Shown piece after piece: positions 1-11,822 of a stretch of 64,000 nucleotides of DNA. The notes under the pieces were generated by a model. The model was not told where the DNA came from. It made no database searches and was given only the letters and a program-made list of their open reading frames with translations. The position numbers were made by a program, and so were the translations under genes. How positions within the stretch are numbered: the stretch's first letter is position 1; the number at the start of each line of letters is the position of its first letter. The DNA comes from Crocodylus rhombifer (Eukaryota > Chordata > Crocodylia > Crocodylidae). The stretch lies in contig JAVSML010001071.1 of NCBI GenBank assembly GCA_038503035.1, positions 116,345-180,344 of the forward strand, in the 5' to 3' direction.

Positions 1-1027
1 AACTTTGTTAGGATGAAAAGTGCTAAGAATTAGGCAAAAGGTAATTTGATATGCTAACGTTGGGAGAAAAAGTGGTAGACAAAAGCGAGAAGATTGGTAT
101 GGAGCTCCAGTAAGTCTAGGAAAACTTATCAAGAATAGCAAAGTATAAACAAGAAGGTATAAGGTTTGTGTTCTAGAAAAGGTGTAAAATAAGTATGTAT
201 GTAGGTAAATTTCTAAGAAGCAGACATCTTAAAAGAGGGTGATGCAGAAAGAAATCTAGAGGAATAAAATAAAGCAACAACTTCTGTCTCTGCTAACGTA
301 AGCTGGATCTGCTGGAATCAACCAACAAGAGACAAATAAATGTCTCCTTCATTAGCCCAAGATCAATTGTCTGTAATTAACTACTGTGGGGGTGTGGCCA
401 TTGATAGGTGCTATATCATTGTCATCTAATAGTATTCTAGACCGCTTGCTTAAAGTATGTTATATAACTGCCACTAGCCTTTGGATTTAATAATGGGATT
501 TTAGCAAAATTATTGACATTGCCTGGATTCCTGCAGTCCCTGGACTCCATATTGGACTTGGGGTTGAGAGACCCAGCCTTGTGTACTGCATGTACTAGCC
601 ACTATCATGACTTCCCATAGACTAATGTCGTCTTTGGTGCCAGTAAGGCACCTACATCCTGCTGATCCTGATCTAGAGGGAGATCATGCTACTGCTTACT
701 GGCAAGGAAGCCTGTGTCATATTCCACTTGTAGTTGGCTTCATGTGGACACCATCAGAGGCTCCCATGAAGACCCATGAGACTTCATGGCCCACAAAGGT
801 TACTGCCTGCAGGTTGCGTGGATTCAGGCATTCTAGACCTGGCTAGCTATGGTCCCACCAAGACTTGTCTGCTCCTAGAAGTCCTGTAGAGGCTTGTAGA
901 GTCTCAGAACCTAATGCCCTGACACCATCCATTGGCTGCCATTGCCACTGTAACGCCTAAGAAACAGAACAAATCATGTTCTAGTTTTGCCAAGAGATGG
1001 CCCTGTTGCAGCCATAGCTCTACCTAC
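1..1027. other. No recognisable feature
   Basis: AT-rich non-coding sequence. A 79-codon open frame on the plus strand at 607-846 has no recognisable domain and no convincing splice context, so I leave it out. No repeat ends could be identified. Confidence 0.4.
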
Positions 1028-2095
1028 CTCTCCGTTAGGCCTGTGCGAGTAGGCAGCTATTCAATCTGGCTTCAGATCTGGCCGCTTTGGATGCCAGGGA
1101 TCCGATCCAGAGCTCCAGACCGGGTTCCTGCTTCGATCTGGTCAAAGCGGCTCCAAAGCTTCAGAGCCACCTTGGAGATCCAGCCATAGGGTATAATGGG
1201 GAATCAATTAAATATCTATAACTTTGTTGTTTTTTGTCTGCTTTTGATGAAACTTGCAGGCTGGTAGCCTCTGCAGAGAGCATGAAGCCTGCCAAATTTC
1301 AAGAAGATCGGTGCAGGGGTTTGGGGGGGAACTACACCCCAAATTCTTGAAAGCAAAACTCATGTCACATGTATGTGTTACACCACAGGGAGGTGAAAAC
1401 TGCAAGGGTGGTGGCCCCTGGTGAGGCCACAAAGCCTGCCAAGTTTCAAGAAGATCAGTGCAGGGGTCTGGGGGGAACTGCACCTCAAGCTGCTGACAGG
1501 CAAAACTTATGCCATAGATGACCCCGTGTGTAAGACGCAGCAAGCTGAAAACTACAGGGCGGGTGGCCCCTGCTCAGGTGATGAAGCTGCCAGCTGTCAA
1601 GGAGAGAGGTGCAGGGGCTTCAGGGTCCTGGGGCCCTGCACCCCTAGCTGCTGACAGGCAAAACTTGTAACATGGGTGCTTGTGCAACTGATGGTCTCTG
1701 GCTTGGGGCAGTTGATTGTCTAGTGATTATTTTCTCTCCTTAGTCTGTGGTTTTGTAGGTGTTAATCATTGCTAATTAACTTGTAATTACCTTAATTAAC
1801 TGTCTCCTTGAAACGTGGCAGGCTTCGTGCTTTCAGCAGAGGCTACCGCCCCTGCAAGTTTCATCCAAATCAGACAAAAAAACAACCAAGTTATAGATAT
1901 TTTATTGATTCCCCATTATACCCTGTGGCCGGATCTCTGAGGCAGTTCTGAAGCGGTTTGGAAGCTCTGAACCACTTTGGAAAGCCTAATGAAGCCAGCG
2001 CTTCAATCCGGACACACTGCTTTGGACACTAAAGTGTCCAAAGCTTCTCTGGATCCGAAGCGCAGTCCGAAGCCTCGCACAGCCCTACTCGCCAT
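1028..2095. mobile_element. Non-autonomous hAT-like DNA transposon
   Basis: The element runs from 1036 to 2087. Its left end reads TAGGCCTGTGCGAG and the reverse complement of its right end reads TAGGGCTGTGCGAG. The 8-base flanks are CTCTCCGT (1028-1035) and CTCGCCAT (2088-2095), matching at 6 of 8 positions as expected for an aged hAT target duplication. Inside, about 1185-1290 and 1815-1930 are long inverted copies of each other, with a tandem array between them. There is no transposase frame, so it is non-autonomous. Class is inferred from the ends and the duplication length. Confidence 0.75.
1280..1665. repeat. Three diverged tandem units of about 150 bp inside the hAT element
   Basis: The core with GCCTGCCAA, TTTCAAGAAGATC and GTGCAGGGGT appears near 1286 and again near 1434. 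A more diverged third copy lies near 1585 (GCTGCCAGCTGTCAAGGAG). Spacing is about 148-150 bases. The array is bounded by the element's inverted arms, so it was probably amplified inside the transposon. Confidence 0.65.
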
Positions 2096-2109
2096 CTACA
2101 TGAGGAAAT

Positions 2110-3000
2110 CTGGGAGGCTTCTCTAGTTCAGCACTTTGTACCAGTGTCTCCCTGTTGACTGAGTCACCCTGTGAGATTGTCAAAATATATGAGTCCCATG
2201 GTGCTGAGTCTCGAGTTTACCGTTCTATTCCCCACCTGCCCAAGATACTGGGTTTCCAGGATGACTTAAGGAAATTTGCTCAGCAACTGAAAGTCTCCCC
2301 AGAAGAGGTGCATGGACCAGCCACCTTCTGGTGAATATGCTGAAGCATGCCTGAATTAACCTTGCTCATTGGTAACACTGTCACAGACCCTGCAATGGTG
2401 GTGTGGAAAACTTCAGCATCTTCCATCCCATTCCGCAGCAGTGAAGCAGGTAGACAAGTGCCCTTCTGAAGCATTGAATATTTTTACTCCCACCTGGCTC
2501 TTCTCTTGTGGTTACAGCTACGAATGAGAAAGTGATCTTCCCTCTGAGAAACTGCACTGTTTTGGAAATGATTGGTCAGAAAGGTTGGAATTCAGAATTG
2601 TAAAATATCAGGCACTTTGGCTTCTTATTTTAGAGACTGAGTGGTTCATGGACAAGGATCAGTACACCAGCATCATTCCCTGACCCCATCACTCCCTTTC
2701 ACAAGCTGAATAGCCACATGCTCCAAAGGCTGAAACTTCTGCTTGGGTAGAAGACCTGGTGGAATACTAAAATTTGGAGAATTAGAAGAATTTTTCCACT
2801 GATTTTGTCTTAAAGAATTCTTGAAATAGCAATGTCTGGAATGTGCCACGAAAAGCAACAGTTGGAGGCCTGCCACATGCATGCACACGTGCTCTTCCCA
2901 TGAATTCTGCAGCCCAGAGCAGTTGGAAATTAGAGAGGGCCATGGTTAGCAGCAAGAGAATGAAGCAGAGCTCCGCAACCAGCTTAGTTATGAAAGAGGA
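2110..3000 (+). mobile_element. Possible decayed retroelement (DIRS-like gag)
   Basis: No intact frame exists. Conceptual plus-strand translation interrupted by stops gives fragments that resemble the LAP2-alpha-like gag of vertebrate DIRS elements, by my memory of that family. The resemblance is weak and the boundaries are guesses; it could be unrelated intergenic DNA. Confidence 0.25.
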
Positions 3001-3019
3001 TTAAAGGAGCTGGCATATG

Positions 3020-3340
3020 CTCACAGAGGACAGGAAAACAGAAGTTCTGTCTCTTTGGTTCATTTGCATGGTGTTTGCAGTCCCTTGGTTGCAGTGCAGT
3101 GTTGAGGGTGTTTGGGTACCTCCAGCTGTTGAACTGGTTTCCACGCAGGTCTTGTTTTTGCCTTCCTCAGAAGCACTGGGTGTTGGCTGCAACCAAGGAT
3201 GGGGATTTTGACAGGGGTGTGCTGATTGAGCTTTTTAGTGCCAGCAGGAGAGAGGTTCCTGGTGAGAGGGTCTTGCTCCTCCATTCAGAACTAAACTAGA
3301 TGAGATCCTGAGGTCCCTTTCAGACCTATAAGATATACTA
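3020..3340 (+). mobile_element. CR1 LINE 3' untranslated end
   Basis: The tail TAGATGAGATCCTGAGGTCC followed by TTTCAGACC is the standard CR1 3' signature. The upstream part (CACTGGGTGTTGGCTGCAAC and following) reappears in reverse orientation next to two other CR1 ends in this window, near 52340-52420 and 62040-62100. These are therefore 3'UTRs of one CR1 subfamily. Confidence 0.7.
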
Positions 3341-3828
3341 CAAATGGAAGAAAACCACATCTGACTACCTTCTTTCCACAAGGTCAATGGAAAACCATCT
3401 TCATGGACACCTCCCAGTAGTCAAAACCATACCTTGAACCACTATACTGACTTCTTTTCTTCATAATGCAACAGTGAAATCCTCTACAAACACAATGACT
3501 ACTCTCAGAGAGACTCACCAATCACTCCAGGAGAAAAGTCATACAGCCTTTAAGATCCAATAACAAAACAACAATCAAACAGCAGGCAAAGGAGAGCCAT
3601 AGTCCTCAAGTTTGCAGACTATCAATAAATCAAACAGACAGCTGCATAACAACAACCATAAAGAATGTAGGAGAGTTCCCACGCCAATATTCACGTTTGA
3701 ACTCAAAGACATCAATTATTTTCCGTATCAGCTTCAAGATAAACCATACAAACTGATCCCCTTTTTCCCACTTTACGAACATTTTGGTTCCTAAGATATA
3801 CAAACATGGAAACATTGGTAGACCCATC
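3341..3828. other. No recognisable feature
   Basis: AC-rich intergenic sequence with no coding frame of note and no repeat end recognised. Confidence 0.35.
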
Positions 3829-4771
3829 ATACCAAACTAGGGGTGCACCGATAGAGATTTCGGGGGCCAATACCAATAGCCAATTTTTGAGGAGACATAT
3901 TGGCCAATCCCGATCCGATTTCAGAGGAGGAAGGGGTGTGGGGGGCAGATTGAGGGCCCCGTGGTGAGGGAGGGAGTGGAGCTGGGGCTGGTGCTGGGGC
4001 AGGCACTGCACAGCTGGGATGGGGTGTGGGATAGAGCTGCGGCTCATCTGGAGGGGGCAGGGAAAGGGGGACTCCCACCACTGTGTGCACCCCAGATCTG
4101 CATGCAGAGCAGGCTGGGGCCAGGGTGGCACTGAGCTCTTCCCAGCAGGGGCTGGGCAGGTGGTGGTGGCGCTGGGGAGAGGGGTTATGGAGGGGGGGGT
4201 CTGCAGCCACCCCAAAATTTGCCATAGCCCCCCCCAACCTGCCACTCCATGCCTGCCCCACCCTGCCCCAAGCACAGCCCAGCCCAGCCCAGCCCCCACC
4301 AGGAAAAACCTGGTGCCACCCTGGCCCTAGCCTGCAGCGGCAGCCTGCCCTCACCCCATGCAGATCTAGGGGCACATGCCCCCATGTCCCCCTGGGATGT
4401 GTGCAGCAGTGGGAGCTGCCCATCACGGCCCCCAGATGAGCCATAGCTCCATCCTGTACTCCACCCAGCTGGGCAGTGCCTGCCTCAGCCCTGCTCCCAC
4501 CCTCACAGCGGGGCCTTGATCTGCCTCCCTACACACCCCTTCCCTCCCATCTCCCCTTCCTCCACTACAGACTTACCAGCTGGATGCAGCTCTCTACACT
4601 GCTGGGCTGTACTCCTTGATGGCTACGTGCTGCGCTCTAGCTGCACACATACATTGGGTATTTATTGGCCACATCAGGCAGAAAAAGCCCATTTCCAATG
4701 CCGTCAATTTTCTTTATATCAATGCCAATCTGATATTAGACCGATGTATCACTGCACCTCTATACCAAACT
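3829..4771. mobile_element. Non-autonomous hAT-like element with exact target duplication
   Basis: The 10-mer ATACCAAACT occurs exactly at 3829-3838 and 4762-4771 and brackets the element (3839-4761). The left end reads AGGGGTGCACCGATA and the reverse complement of the right end reads AGAGGTGCAGTGATA. A true 8-bp duplication would be ATACCAAA, with the extra CT belonging to the ends. The interior is very GC-rich, with spurious long open frames on both strands but no transposase. Confidence 0.75.
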
Positions 4772-4815
4772 GAAGAGCTATTGGGTTCATAAAACCTATC
4801 ATTAAACTGCTTGTC

Positions 4816-5215
4816 ACAAGATGCAACAGACTTTTTCACCAAGAACATTAACTACTTCCAGAAGTCTGTAGAAGGCGAGACTAGGGGAGGATTTGGTAAA
4901 TTCTCAAATACCCAGAGGGCAATTTATAGAGAAGACAGGGATGGGCTTTTCTCTGTGGCTGTAGGGGACAGAACTAGGAGTAATAGTCTCAAGCTTCAGC
5001 AGGGCAAATTCAGGGTGGAGTTTAGGGGGAACTGTCTGACTAGGAGGGTGACCAAGCTTTGAAACAAGCTACCTAGAGAACTTGGGGAACCTTCATCCTT
5101 AGAAGGTTTCAAGAGCAGGTTAGATAAACACATGGCTGGGATAGTCTACTTCCTCGAGCAAGGGGCTGGACTAGATGACCTCTTGATATTCCTTCCAGCC
5201 CTGTTCTCCTAATAT
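4816..5215 (+). mobile_element. CR1 LINE 3' fragment
   Basis: The segment carries decayed C-terminal ORF2 coding sequence (ACAAGCTACCTAGAGAACTT and following, corresponding to the family's 'WNQLP.E' region). It ends in the usual 3' tail GGGGCTGGACTAGATGACCT, then CCTTCCAGCCCT. It is dead and 5'-truncated. Confidence 0.75.
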
Positions 5216-5256
5216 TTAACCATCCTCCTGAAAAGGCCATACTTGCAGCTGTGGAA

Positions 5257-5543
5257 TTATAGAAAGTGAGGGTTGGAAGGGACCTCAGGAGGTCATTTAA
5301 TCCAACCTCCTGTTCAAAGCAGGACCATCCCCAACTAGATCATCCTAGCCAAGGCTTTGTTTACTGGGATCTTTAAACCTCCAAGGATGGAGATCCCACA
5401 CCTTTTCTGGGTAGCCTGTTCCAGTTCTTTACTGCCATCCTAGTGAAGGTGTTTTCCTGATACCTAACCTAAACTTCTCTTGCTGCAACTTGATACCATT
5501 GTTCCTTGTTCTGTCATCTGCCTTCACTGAAAACAGTTTAGCC
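5257..5543 (-). mobile_element. CR1 LINE 3' fragment, broken by a hAT element
   Basis: On the minus strand this ends in the CR1 tail; on the plus strand it starts GAGGGTTGGAAGGGACCTCA. It runs to the left end of the adjacent hAT-like element, and short CR1-like sequence resumes after 6811, so the DNA transposon appears to have jumped into this CR1 copy. Confidence 0.7.
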
Positions 5544-6810
5544 TAGAGGTGGGCAAAACACAGCTTGCCAGCTGATTGGATCCAGCCCGCAGTTGCCCCC
5601 ACAGCACTCCACATGGGGCCAAGACTGGCCCCTGGCAGCCAGCACTGCTCCTGACCACGCCTGCCCCAGCCCCGGCCAGTGGACAGAGCTTCCAGCAGGG
5701 CTGTTCCCAGTGCAGCTGCAGCTGCCCAGGTGCTACTCAGCTCCCCTTGCCCCCAGTGGCCACCCTTGCTCCTGCCCCTGCCCCTGCCCCTGCCTCTGCC
5801 CCTGCTGCACCACTGCATGATGGGGGGAAGCTGGAGCTGGCCAGGGGGGACTAGGGGCACAGGCAGCAGAGCTTGCCCAGGTGGTGTGGTCTCTAAAGTG
5901 TTCCACATGGGGCTGAGTCCTGCCCACTCCCACCCAGGGCAGCCTGGGCTGCACACCTGCCTGGCCAGAACATACAGTTTATGAGTAAGGCTGCTCCTGG
6001 TGTGGTTACAGCCACCTGGGTGCTGCTCAGCTCTCCTTGCCTCCAGCAGCAGCCCCTTCTGCTTCTCCCTGTGCTATGCCACTTTGGAAGGGGGGGAAAG
6101 CTACAGCCAGATAGCTCCTGCTTGAGGACAGGGCTCTGGCTCCAGCTCCTGGCCACCTTCCACCTGCCGCCAGCCTGCAGGTAGCTGTTCATCATGCCAG
6201 GTGAATGGAGCGAGTGGAAGGGGAGCTGGAGCTGGAGCTGGAGCCCTATGCACTGGGACAGGAACTGCCAGACTAAAACTTCTTCCTTGCCAGGGTGGTG
6301 CAGTAGGGGCAGAAATAGGAGAAGGATCTGCCGCTAGAGGTGAAGAGCTGCTGGGAGCAGCCCTGCCAGTACGCTGTGTGCACTGACTGGAGCTGGGCTG
6401 GGGGGGCACAGTCAGAAGCACGTTGCAGGCTGCCATGAGTGGGGCTCAGCCACATGCAGAGTGCCATGGGGGCAGCTGCGGACTTCACCGCCCGAGCAAG
6501 CTCCACTACACGCCCACCTCCACTCACCCTTGGCCGGCTTCAGCGTCCCCCACAACCCAGAGCGGAGCAGAAGGACAAGCTGCCACAGAAGGCGAGGGGG
6601 GCCAAGCAGCACCCAGGTGGCTGGAGCCACACTGGGAGCAGTTCTGCACACTAGCCAGGGCTGAGGCTGGCAAGGGCAGGCAGAAGCACAACAGTGGCTG
6701 CCCTGGGCCTGGCTCAGCCTCATGCAAAATTCTGTGGGGGCCACTGCAATCCGGATCCAATCCACTAATGCACCAGATCTGGCCTGCAGGCCATATTTTG
6801 CCCATCCCTG
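5544..6810. mobile_element. hAT-like element with internal direct and inverted repeats
   Basis: The left end TAGAGGTGGGCAAAA matches the reverse complement of the right end CAGGGATGGGCAAAA. I could not match an 8-bp target duplication: flanks are GTTTAGCC and CCCTAGTT. The GC-rich interior holds a motif (CAGGTGCTACTCAGCTCCCC near 5728) repeated near 6015 and again in inverted form near 6590-6640. There is a short CTGCCC array near 5772-5806. No transposase is present. Confidence 0.65.
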
Positions 6811-6944
6811 CCCTAGTTACTGTCTCAGCCTTTCACTTGTCCATTGATAGGTAGCACACATTCTCTCAGCCATCAGCCCACTGTTTTCTGGGGACTTAAA
6901 GGTCTTTTTCTTACTGGTTCAGCATTGTTACACTTGCTGGCACC

Positions 6945-7495
6945 ACATCTGAATGAGACCTGAGTATTGTGATAGACAATAAAATGAACATGAACCACCA
7001 GTGCGATGCTGTAGCTGGCACAGCTAATCAAACACTACCATGCATCTAAGGCATCTCGAGCAAGGCTAAGGATGTCACCCTCCCTCTACTCACCCTTGGT
7101 GAGACCACAGCTGGAGTACTGCATACAGTTCTGGGCACTGCACTTCAGGAAGCTTGTAAAAAACCTCAAGAGAGCCCAAAGGAGGGCCATGTGCATGGTT
7201 AGAGGCCTAGAAACAAGGTCATATGAGGAGAGGCTAAAAAACATGGGACTGTTCAGCCTGGAGAAGGGAAGATTCAGAGGAGACTTGGTGGCAGCCTATA
7301 AATATATCAAGAGTGTACATTAGGGCCTGGGGGAGCATCTGTTCACCAAAGCCCCCCAGGGAAGAACAAGAAATAATGGGCACAAGGGGTCATCTGATCC
7401 CAGCCGTCTTTCCTGCCCAGGTGCCGGGGGGCTAGACCTGATGATCTGTAAGGTCCCTTCCAACCCCTAACAACTATAATGACCTAGTTCCACGA
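6945..7495 (+). mobile_element. CR1 LINE 3' fragment with ORF2 C-terminus
   Basis: The frame at 7072-7323 reads [17 protein letters not shown] and continues through [11 protein letters not shown], the conserved C-terminal domain of CR1 ORF2. A decayed piece of the preceding region lies at about 6955-7000. The copy ends with the tail GACCTGATGATCTGTAAGGT and CCCTTCCAACCCC. Confidence 0.85.
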
Positions 7496-7644
7496 TGAGA
7501 CCCAAGTCTGACGTTCACTGATGAGAACTCACTTTGAGCTCACAGCAGCCTGTGTACCTTTTTATGCCTACCTATAACACCAGCCTTCATGGACGCTATG
7601 CAATCATATCAGCAGAAAAGGGGTTGTGAACAAGATCAAAGGCC

Positions 7645-7712
7645 TCCCAGTACACCCCAATGATCTTCCAAGGTCCCTTCCGGCCTTACAATCTATGAAC
7701 CTATGAATCTCC
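7645..7712 (+). mobile_element. Short CR1 3' tail
   Basis: About 65 bases reading AAGGTCCCTTCCGGCCTTAC and then CTATGAACCTATGAAT, the terminal CR1 signature and its short 3' repeat. Confidence 0.6.
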
Positions 7713-8544
7713 CTTGCATTACCTTCTACATAGACATATAGTGACTTTTGAGGATCCTGAAGTTTCTTCTCAGTGTAGATGCAGACTTTAATTTGGGATA
7801 GCAAATCAACTTCCCTGAATTTTTCTTGAGGGCTCACTTCTCCTAAGGTTAAGCTTTGCTGCATTCGGTCAATGTCAAAGAGAAAAGTGGCCTGCTACCT
7901 TCTTAGAAATAAATCTTTAAGGAAATCTCCATTGTTTGCAAAAACTCAGAACCATTTGGCTTCTGGAGAAATAAGACTACAGCCCATCTATGATCAGGAC
8001 CTCTTTTGCAAGCTTAGAAATGCAATTAAGGTACAGTTACAATTCCTTTTATTATCATCAGCCAGTCGGAAAAGAGGCAAATGACAAATCTATAGCCTGG
8101 TCTTTTATCATCACACCCCAAAAGCAGAATAGCAACCATTCCAATGCCTGTTTAGCTGTCCTCACAACATAATACATATTTTTACCATTCAAGAAGACAC
8201 AGGAAATGACATGCAAGCTGGTAGCAGATCTTTAATTTGTATACTTCTCCCCTTTCCTCTCTAGTCCATACCCTGTGTTTATAGATGGGTTATCTTAATA
8301 GATGTTCCCTAGTTCTTTTTATTCAAACTTCTTTGTTTCATTAAATTTTTGGAATTTAACAGAAGCAGTTCCCTCATAGACTTGGAAGGTATTAGTTCAA
8401 TTAGTTTGAATTTATGTTCTTGTGAAAGTTAGTTTTGGAGGCCAGGATTTCTTATCTCCTTCCCTTACCATCATGGAATGATGCTTACCATCATCCTGTT
8501 TTCTTTTTGCCTTGGTGTATGGTGTTCACTAATAAGGCTGTTAG
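7713..8544. other. No recognisable feature
   Basis: AT-rich intergenic DNA. Open frames are short and unlike known proteins, and no repeat ends are visible. Confidence 0.35.
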
Positions 8545-9865
8545 GTTTTTAGTAGGTCTGTCAGTTAATCACAGTGAATGCATGTGATTAACATGTTAAT
8601 CGGTTCTTGCGTTATTTTTTTTAAATGCGTTAATCATGCATGTGGTTTTGGAGCCCATGCCCAGGCTCTGCTCTGCCATCTCTGGGCTGCCCAGTGGGGC
8701 AGCAGTGGCAGTGCAGAGAACCACAAGGCAGCCTGGCTGCAGGCTCCGGGCGGCTGCAGCTCGAGGGGCTGGTGGGCACGCACAGACACAGACATATGCA
8801 AGCAGCTGCAGCCTGCACACTGTGTGTAGAGCAGTGCCACACCAGGAAGTCTGGGGGGGGGGAGGGAGGGGGAGAGAGAGAGGGGGGGGGGGTGCAGATC
8901 AAGGCCCCACAGTGAGGGAGGGAGTGGGGCAGGGGCAGGCAGGGTGAATGAGACCCAGGGCCAGGGTGGGTCTTCCAGGGCTGTGGGAGGGTGTGGCTCC
9001 TTGCTGCTGTGTATACATCCCTGGAGGAGGGATGGGGGACACATCCCCCTGGATTTGTGCGTGGGGCAGAAGCGGGTTGCCTGCTGCGTGCTAGCTGCAC
9101 CACACATCCCCTGCTCACCCAGCAGCGGGAAGCACAACATGGCATCACATAGCTCCCAGGGCAAAGGCAGCAGGGCAGACAGCCCCAGCCCACAGCGGGC
9201 AGCCTGCCTCTGCCCCACACAAAAATCTGGGAGGCCATGTGCCCCCCACGCCTCCACTGGGAGTGAACTCAGTGGTGGGGAGCTGCCTCCCCCCCTACAC
9301 ACACACACCCCGGGTGAGCCACCCATGGCTCTGTTCCACTACCCAGCCCTCCCTCTGCCCCCACCATTCAGTCCCATTCAACCCAGCGCCTGCCTTTGCC
9401 CCTGTCCTACTCCCTCCCTCACTGCCCCTACCACCCTTTCCCTCTCCTCCCGCCCTTCCTCTCCACAGACTTTCAGGAGCAGCACTGTCTATGTGTGTGT
9501 CTGTATCTTTGTTTGTGTGTCTGTCTGTCTGTCCATTCCTCACTCCCAAGCCACAGCCCCCCCAGCCCTGCTGCTGCCCCTCACTCCTGACCCACAGTAC
9601 TCCTGCATCCTGTCAGGGTGTGCAAGGTTTCCCCCCTTCCCCAGCTTCCAAACCCACTGCATGCTCACCCCCTACCGTACATTCCACACTCACCCCCCCC
9701 AACTAATTAGACCTGCATAATTTAGCATAATTTTGAGCTTTTCTGCACATAATTTTGAGGTTTTTAGCTGTGGGATTAAAATAGCAATTAACTGCGACTA
9801 ATTTTTTTAATTGCACAACTAATTGTGATCAAATTTTTTAATCATTTGACAGCCCTAGTTTTTAG
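8545..9865. mobile_element. Non-autonomous hAT-like element with perfect 8-bp target duplication
   Basis: GTTTTTAG at 8545-8552 and 9858-9865 is an exact 8-bp duplication around the element (8553-9857). The ends are TAGGTCTGTCAGTTAATC on the left and, reverse-complemented, TAGGGCTGTCAAATGATT on the right. The outer 100-150 bases are AT-rich and the middle is very GC-rich with a TGTCTG microsatellite at about 9489-9534. Overlapping frames of 155-258 codons in the middle are composition artefacts. No transposase is present. Confidence 0.85.
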
Positions 9866-10215
9866 ATAAACTGACAAATAAAACACAAATACATGTATTA
9901 AAAACTAAACTACACTTGGTTGCCTCAGCTATTTCTATTAATATGAATAAGGTATGATATAGTATGTTTGGATTTTCTAATTTAAATCCTTTTATAAGAT
10001 TTTCTAATTCAAGGCCTTTCAGGTTTTTGTGCTATGTTTGATCTTATCTATTATTTGCTTTCTTTCCTTTGCTAGATGTCATGTCTGTCTGGAAAGGTTC
10101 AGTCTGTGGCTACTCAGAAACTGGTTTTGGGGATTTCCTGCTTTATGCCAACCTACAAAGTATGGCTAGGCCCCTTGAAAATGATCAGTTCTGGCAGTAA
10201 GTGATAGGTTACCAG

Positions 10216-11127
10216 CAGGGATCCAGGTTTCCCATTTCCCATGGAAAATCAGAGAAAACCATGGATTTACCCCCTTTATCAGAGAAAAAATGATATTTCC
10301 TTTTAGCAGAGATACCCATGGATTTCCCAGAGTGGCAGAGTTCCAGCCTGCAAGAGCTAGTTGCAAAAATGATGGCAAACCCTCAACCTTGTCCGGAGAG
10401 GGAGGGAGAAGGGGAAGGGCAGGGCCTGAGGCTTTTGGTCACCCAAGGCTTGGCTCAGGATCACTGTTCTTCCTGGAGCCTAAGGTAAGTGGGGCTTGCA
10501 GGGGGCTGGGGGCCCCCTCTGGCAGGGCTTGGGGGTTGCGGGTCAGGGATGGTTCAATTCCAGTTTGACTCCAAGTTGGAGCAGGGGGCAGTAGAACAGA
10601 CACCCAGGGAAGCTGTGAACTCTCCTGCACTGGAGGTGTTCAAGAAGTTGGTCAGCCACTGTTCAGTGTCAATGCTCCTGCTGAGACTCAACCCTGGACA
10701 GTCCTAGCTACAGGTTCTCTGGCTCAGGGTCAGGCTGATGCTACATTGGGTTCAGGAATGAATTTTCCCCTGGTCAGTTTGGTACAGATGAAGGTGGGAG
10801 GGTTGCCTTCCTCTGCAACAGGTGCATGGCCTCTGCCTAGAATCTCACAACTGTTGGACCTGTGTCCTGGCAAGTGAGGGGAGCAGCAAAAACTCTAATT
10901 TTTCCATGATGAAAAACCTAAAATCAAATGCCAAAATTGATAGGTATTTAGAATTTATTCTATTATAGTGACTGAAGCACTAGCAGGCTTCCAAATTGCT
11001 TTAAAATTGTAAATATATTAGTAAAATATTGTGTTCAACTGATACCCAGCCTTTTGTTTTAATCATGGATTTTGGGGGTTTAGTCAGAGAATTTGCAATT
11101 TTTTATCCGGCAAAACTAGGATCCCTG
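10216..11127. mobile_element. hAT-like element
   Basis: The left end is CAGGGATCCAGGTTT and the reverse complement of the right end is CAGGGATCCTAGTTTTGCC. The flanks GTTACCAG and TTAATGGG do not form a clear duplication; shifting by one base gives 5 of 8. The class rests on the ends only. The interior contains no recognisable protein. Confidence 0.5.
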
Positions 11128-11539
11128 TTAATGGGAGAAACAAGACAGGACAAGATCTATTTCACAGCTGTTTGTCCTTATTGGAGTGATCCAAAAGCTC
11201 AGTGCTATCAGCCCTGGATGGTCAGCGACTATCCAACTGGAGGTCAAGCCGTGTAAAACTATGCTTTTAGAATCCTAGGTGAAACTGCCCTCAGTGATAC
11301 AGGGCCATTCCCCCAGCGTTCAGGCTACTTCTGTAGCCTTCATGAAAAATGTTTCCTTGAGTGACAGCTGCAGGGTGCCCACCTAGAGCTCAATACATAC
11401 CTTTAAGCATTATGTCATTGCTGAAGTCCCAAGGAAGATGTAATGTTTTGTTGGATGTGTCTATAGCCTCTGTTATGTAAGACCAATCTCCTGATATGTG
11501 CTTTAGAATGAGATTGTATATGTAAGCAATTACTCAAAG

Positions 11540-11822
11540 GAAGATTACGTACTGGTGGTCTTTGAGCTGCATTTTCCATATGCTCATTCACACCTTGTCT
11601 TTCCCCTCTTTTTCAAAGTCAAATACACCAGAGGTAACTAATGAAAAGGAGGTATACTTTGCCGCATATCCTTGTAGTGTCAGGCAGGACTGGAGTGCAC
11701 TCCATAGGTGCTGGTAAAGCAAAAGTCTTCAGAAGCATCAGACACTCCCACCATGAGAATGTGTTTGTGGACCCCACATCTGACAGAACAGCCATTTACT
11801 GGTTAAGTAACCTTTCTTTTTG
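11540..11822. repeat. Inverted-repeat element
   Basis: TTACGTACTGGTGGTCTTTG (from about 11544) and the reverse complement of 11754-11812 (GTTACTTAACCAGTAAATGG) are diverged inverted copies about 50 bases long. Similar 'CTTACCAGTAACTGGAGTTC' sequence recurs at about 22031. I recognise this as common in reptile genomes but cannot name the family. Confidence 0.4.

Noticed and set aside
8634..9326. Long minus-strand open frame (230 codons)
   Set aside because: It lies wholly inside a hAT element with GC-rich, low-complexity interior, and overlapping long frames exist on both strands. No domain is recognisable.
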